Shown here: positions 6,101 to 7,787 of the stretch, one piece after another
How positions within the stretch are numbered: the first letter of the stretch is position 1
How the letters are laid out: each line of letters opens with the position of its first letter
Assembly (NCBI GenBank): GCA_947166205.1
Contig: CAMVDI010000079.1
Coordinates: 1-7,787 of the forward strand
DNA length: 7,787 bases
Direction: 5' to 3'
DNA from: an uncultured Clostridia bacterium
GTDB lineage: Bacteria > Bacillota_A > Clostridia > Christensenellales > Aristaeellaceae
Made by a program: the position numbers and the translations under genes
The notes under the pieces: model-generated
Databases searched by the model: none
What the model was told of the DNA's origin: nothing
Seen by the model: only the letters and a program-made list of their open reading frames with translations

Positions 6101-6442
6101 ATGGAAAACTGTCTGTTCTGCAAAATCCTCTCCGGCGAGATTCCATCCTCGAAAGTATTTGAAAATGACAGGGTCTATGCTTTCAGGGATATCCAGCCTC
6201 AGGCTCCGACCCATATTCTGGTTATTCCCAAAAAGCACATTGATTCCTTTGACGCCATCAACAATGCCGAGGATGAGGATCTGGTTTCCTGCCTTCGGGC
6301 CATCCGGGAAATCGCGGTCCGGGAAAAGCTGGATCGTGGCTATCGGGTGGTTTCCAACTGCGGCCCGGATGCCTGTCAGTCCGTAATGCATCTGCATTTT
6401 CACATTCTGGGCGGGGCTCAGCTGGCCGACCGCATGGTATGA
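6101..6442 (+). CDS. HIT-family nucleotide-binding protein
   Basis: This is a 113-aa protein of the histidine triad superfamily (Hint/HinT branch), typically a purine nucleoside phosphoramidase or dinucleotide hydrolase acting on AMP-linked substrates. The triad is HLHFHIL (97-103), with catalytic His99 in the HxHxH motif. CLFCKI (4-9) supplies the CxxC common in the zinc-binding members, and HILVIPKKH (38-46) is the usual core strand. The stretch before the triad reads NCGPDACQSVMH, with Cys92 where family members usually have Gly. The ATG has AAGGGA (6090-6095) 5 nt upstream. It lies 57 nt after mtaB in the conserved Clostridia order prmA-rsmE-mtaB-HIT-rpsU. No terminator follows, so transcripts may read into rpsU. 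The physiological substrate is unknown. Confidence 0.94.
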   Translation: MENCLFCKILSGEIPSSKVFENDRVYAFRDIQPQAPTHILVIPKKHIDSFDAINNAEDEDLVSCLRAIREIAVREKLDRGYRVVSNCGPDACQSVMHLHFHILGGAQLADRMV

Positions 6443-6457
6443 TTTTTGAAAAAAAGA

Positions 6458-6486
6458 TTGACGCCTGCGCAAAAGTAGACTATAAT
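6458..6486 (+). promoter_or_regulatory. Sigma-A-type promoter of rpsU
   Basis: TTGACG (6458-6463) and a perfect TATAAT (6481-6486) are separated by 17 nt, a near-consensus vegetative promoter. The likely start site is A6493, giving a leader of about 67 nt before the rpsU GTG. It gives rpsU expression independent of the upstream operon. Confidence 0.9.
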
Positions 6487-6494
6487 ATCTTCAC

Positions 6495-6552
6495 GGTTTT
6501 GCGGATCCTCTGTCCGCGGGGCCAGAAAGTCGCTTCTTTGAGCGAGAGGAGG
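6495..6552 (+). promoter_or_regulatory. Structured rpsU leader with loop complementary to the Shine-Dalgarno
   Basis: Bases 6495-6505 can pair with 6513-6523: an 11-bp stem with four central G-U pairs and a 7-nt loop, TCCTCTG, starting about 2 nt from the inferred transcript 5' end. The loop bases TCCTCT (6506-6511) are exactly complementary to AGAGGA (6545-6550), which overlaps the rpsU Shine-Dalgarno AGGAGG (6547-6552). A second small stem, TCGCT/AGCGA (6530-6534 with 6541-6545), abuts the Shine-Dalgarno. Translational control by loop-SD pairing is an inference. Confidence 0.45.
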
Positions 6553-6559
6553 GATAAGA

Positions 6560-6733
6560 GTGTCTGAGGTCCGTATTCGTGAGAATGAGTCCCTGGAAAG
6601 TGCGCTCAAACGGTTTAAGCGGCAGTGTGCGCGCAGCGGCGTCCTCCAGGAAGTCCGTAAGCGCGAGCATTACGAGAAGCCCAGCGTCAAGCGTAAGAAA
6701 AAGGCTGAGGCCGCGCGCAAACGCAAGTGGTAA
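6560..6733 (+). CDS. rpsU: Small ribosomal subunit protein bS21
   Basis: This 57-aa protein is bS21, which binds the small-subunit platform near the 3' end of 16S rRNA and aids translation initiation. The sequence begins [20 protein letters not shown], the classic family N-terminus. It continues [22 protein letters not shown] and ends in a highly basic tail, [15 protein letters not shown]. The start is GTG, with AGGAGG (6547-6552) 7 nt upstream; no ATG is available in the region. It is last in the conserved translation-gene block but has its own promoter (6458-6486) and a strong terminator (6745-6773), so it can be made at a level independent of the upstream enzymes. The leader may fold so that a hairpin loop covers the Shine-Dalgarno. 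Confidence 0.97.
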   Translation: MSEVRIRENESLESALKRFKRQCARSGVLQEVRKREHYEKPSVKRKKKAEAARKRKW

Positions 6734-6744
6734 ACCGAGCACGT

Positions 6745-6773
6745 TCCCTTCCCTTCGGGGAAGGGATTTTTTT
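6745..6773 (+). terminator. Intrinsic terminator of rpsU
   Basis: CCCTTCCC (6746-6753) and GGGAAGGG (6758-6765) form a perfect 8-bp stem capped by a TTCG tetraloop. T6745-A6766 extends it, and seven T follow (6767-6773). This is a strong rho-independent terminator 12 nt after the rpsU stop. Confidence 0.96.
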
Positions 6774-6774
6774 C

Positions 6775-6803
6775 TTGAAAAGAAAGCCCGGTTATGATAT
6801 ACT
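6775..6803 (+). promoter_or_regulatory. Sigma-A-type extended -10 promoter of the TRM11-like gene
   Basis: TTGAAA (6775-6780) and TATACT (6798-6803) are 17 nt apart, and TG at 6795-6796 makes an extended -10. The -35 box starts 2 nt after the T-run of the rpsU terminator. Transcription would begin near 6810. Confidence 0.75.
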
Positions 6804-6837
6804 TCCTTCTGCGATTATTGCGGAAATGAGGGAGATA

Positions 6838-7787
6838 TTGTTTTATTCCTTTCTGTTGTGGAAGCATCCAAACATTCATTATCGGAGCACGGTTTCCCGT
6901 CTGAGCCGCTGTGAGCTGTTATGCATGCTGCGGAGTCTTTCCGTTGATACCGATATTACAGAAGAATCCTTTGGTTCTTCTCTCTTTTTGACTTTCGAAA
7001 GCCGCGAGCTTTCCCCGGCGGAGTTATCCTATCTGGCTTCCCATTCCTGTGTGGTATTCCAGGCTCTGAAAGACGGTTCCCGCCTGCTTCCCCTTTCCCA
7101 TGCGTCCGGGGATTATCTTCCGGAGGATTTGCCGGAGATTCTGAAGTATAAAGGAAAGACAAACCCAACTTTCACCCGGATGATGCTGAATACAGCCAGA
7201 GCTCTCTCCTCGTTTTCGCATACCTCCGACCCGATTTCGGTCCTCGACCCCCTCTGCGGCCGGGGAACGACCCTGTTCAGTTCCCTGTGTATGGGGGCAA
7301 ATGCTTTCGGACTGGAAACGGATCATCGGGATGTGAAGGAATGCGCTGACTATTTTTCCCGTTATCTGAAAACCGCCGGAATGAAGCATTCCTTTCGCGC
7401 GTTCAGCGAAACGGTTGGCTCCTCCGGAGTCCCCGGCCTGTTCTTTTCCTTCGGGCATTCCAAGGAGGCCTTTCGTTCCGGCGACATGCGCTCCCTGACC
7501 CTCTGGGAGGGGGATACCGCCCTTGCCGGTTCGCTTCTTCGGAAGCATCCGGCTCATCTCCTGGTTTCCGATCTTCCCTATGGTGTACAGCACGCCCCTC
7601 AGTCAAGGGGCCGGCCCGAATCCTTCATTCCCTTTCTGGACCGTGTGCTTCCGGCCTGGAAGGATGCCCTCCTTCCGGGCGCCGGCATCGCTCTGAGCTT
7701 CAACCGGAATACGCTGAAAGTGTCGCAGGTGCGGGATGCTCTTTCCCGTCTGGGGATGAAGGTTGCCGATTCCCCTGAATTCTGTGA
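6838..7787 (+). CDS. TRM11-like SAM-dependent methyltransferase (3' end beyond window)
   Basis: At least 316 codons are open to the window end with no stop, so the C-terminus is missing. The Rossmann methyltransferase domain has the SAM loop VLDPLCGRGTTLFSS (135-149) with acidic GLETD (158-162), and a motif IV SDLPYG (244-249) in place of the DPPYG typical of TRM11/THUMP tRNA guanine-N2 methylases. GKTNPTFTRMMLNTA (106-120) resembles the segment before motif I in that group. The first about 105 residues show no recognisable THUMP domain to my reading. The TTG at 6838 is preferred: GAGG (6828-6831) lies 6 nt upstream, and the promoter gives a leader of about 28 nt. The in-frame ATG at 6826 lacks a Shine-Dalgarno and would leave only about 16 nt of leader. 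RNA methylation is likely; the substrate is unknown. Confidence 0.85.
   Translation, partial: MFYSFLLWKHPNIHYRSTVSRLSRCELLCMLRSLSVDTDITEESFGSSLFLTFESRELSPAELSYLASHSCVVFQALKDGSRLLPLSHASGDYLPEDLPEILKYKGKTNPTFTRMMLNTARALSSFSHTSDPISVLDPLCGRGTTLFSSLCMGANAFGLETDHRDVKECADYFSRYLKTAGMKHSFRAFSETVGSSGVPGLFFSFGHSKEAFRSGDMRSLTLWEGDTALAGSLLRKHPAHLLVSDLPYGVQHAPQSRGRPESFIPFLDRVLPAWKDALLPGAGIALSFNRNTLKVSQVRDALSRLGMKVADSPEFC

Noticed and set aside
3046..6102. GGAATTCCAT shared by the prmA and HIT ribosome binding regions
   Set aside because: The shared 10 nt is mostly a Shine-Dalgarno plus a short AT-containing spacer; two copies are weak evidence for a repeat family.
6826..6837. ATG at 6826 as the start of the TRM11-like gene
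   Set aside because: There is no Shine-Dalgarno in front and only about 16 nt of inferred leader. It remains a possible alternative start adding 4 residues.

Overview
The window looks like a chromosomal stretch of a low-to-moderate-GC Gram-positive bacterium of the class Clostridia. The best evidence is the conserved Clostridia block prmA-rsmE-mtaB-HIT-rpsU in its usual order, with strong GGAGG-type ribosome binding sites and sigma-A-type promoters. The GC-leaning codon use recalls gut or rumen lineages such as Christensenellales, but that placement is an inference. All genes read on the + strand. No mobile element, tRNA, rRNA or CRISPR array is visible.

Layout. A terminator-like hairpin (36-65) is followed by a TTG-started frame (83-1546). 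This frame joins a dephospho-CoA kinase (CoaE) to a transmembrane segment and a lytic transglycosylase domain. The transglycosylase part has its own well-placed Shine-Dalgarno and ATG (809-826), so the gene may make both a fusion and a stand-alone enzyme. Overlapping its 3' end by 86 nt is a family 5 ABC-type solute-binding protein (1461-3029) with a signal peptide but no lipobox. Then come prmA (3058-4002), rsmE (4002-4724) and mtaB (4721-6043), joined by 1- and 4-nt overlaps, and a HIT-family protein (6101-6442). rpsU (6560-6733) has a near-consensus promoter, a structured leader and a strong terminator. A final gene, a TRM11-like SAM methyltransferase (6838 to beyond the window end), has its own promoter directly after that terminator.

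How the genes fit together. The central block serves the translation machinery: methylation of ribosomal protein L11 (PrmA), of 16S rRNA (RsmE), methylthiolation of tRNA (MtaB), and ribosomal protein bS21. The upstream part combines CoA synthesis with cell-wall remodelling and an apparently orphan extracytoplasmic binding protein.

No wholly new multi-gene system is evident. The points most worth a second look are: the CoaE/transglycosylase fusion with an internal start; a perfect 17-bp inverted repeat (24 bp with its outer arms) inside prmA; a 5'-terminal rpsU leader hairpin whose loop is complementary to the rpsU Shine-Dalgarno; a terminator-like hairpin inside the end of mtaB; and the 86-nt out-of-frame overlap that encodes a signal peptide.
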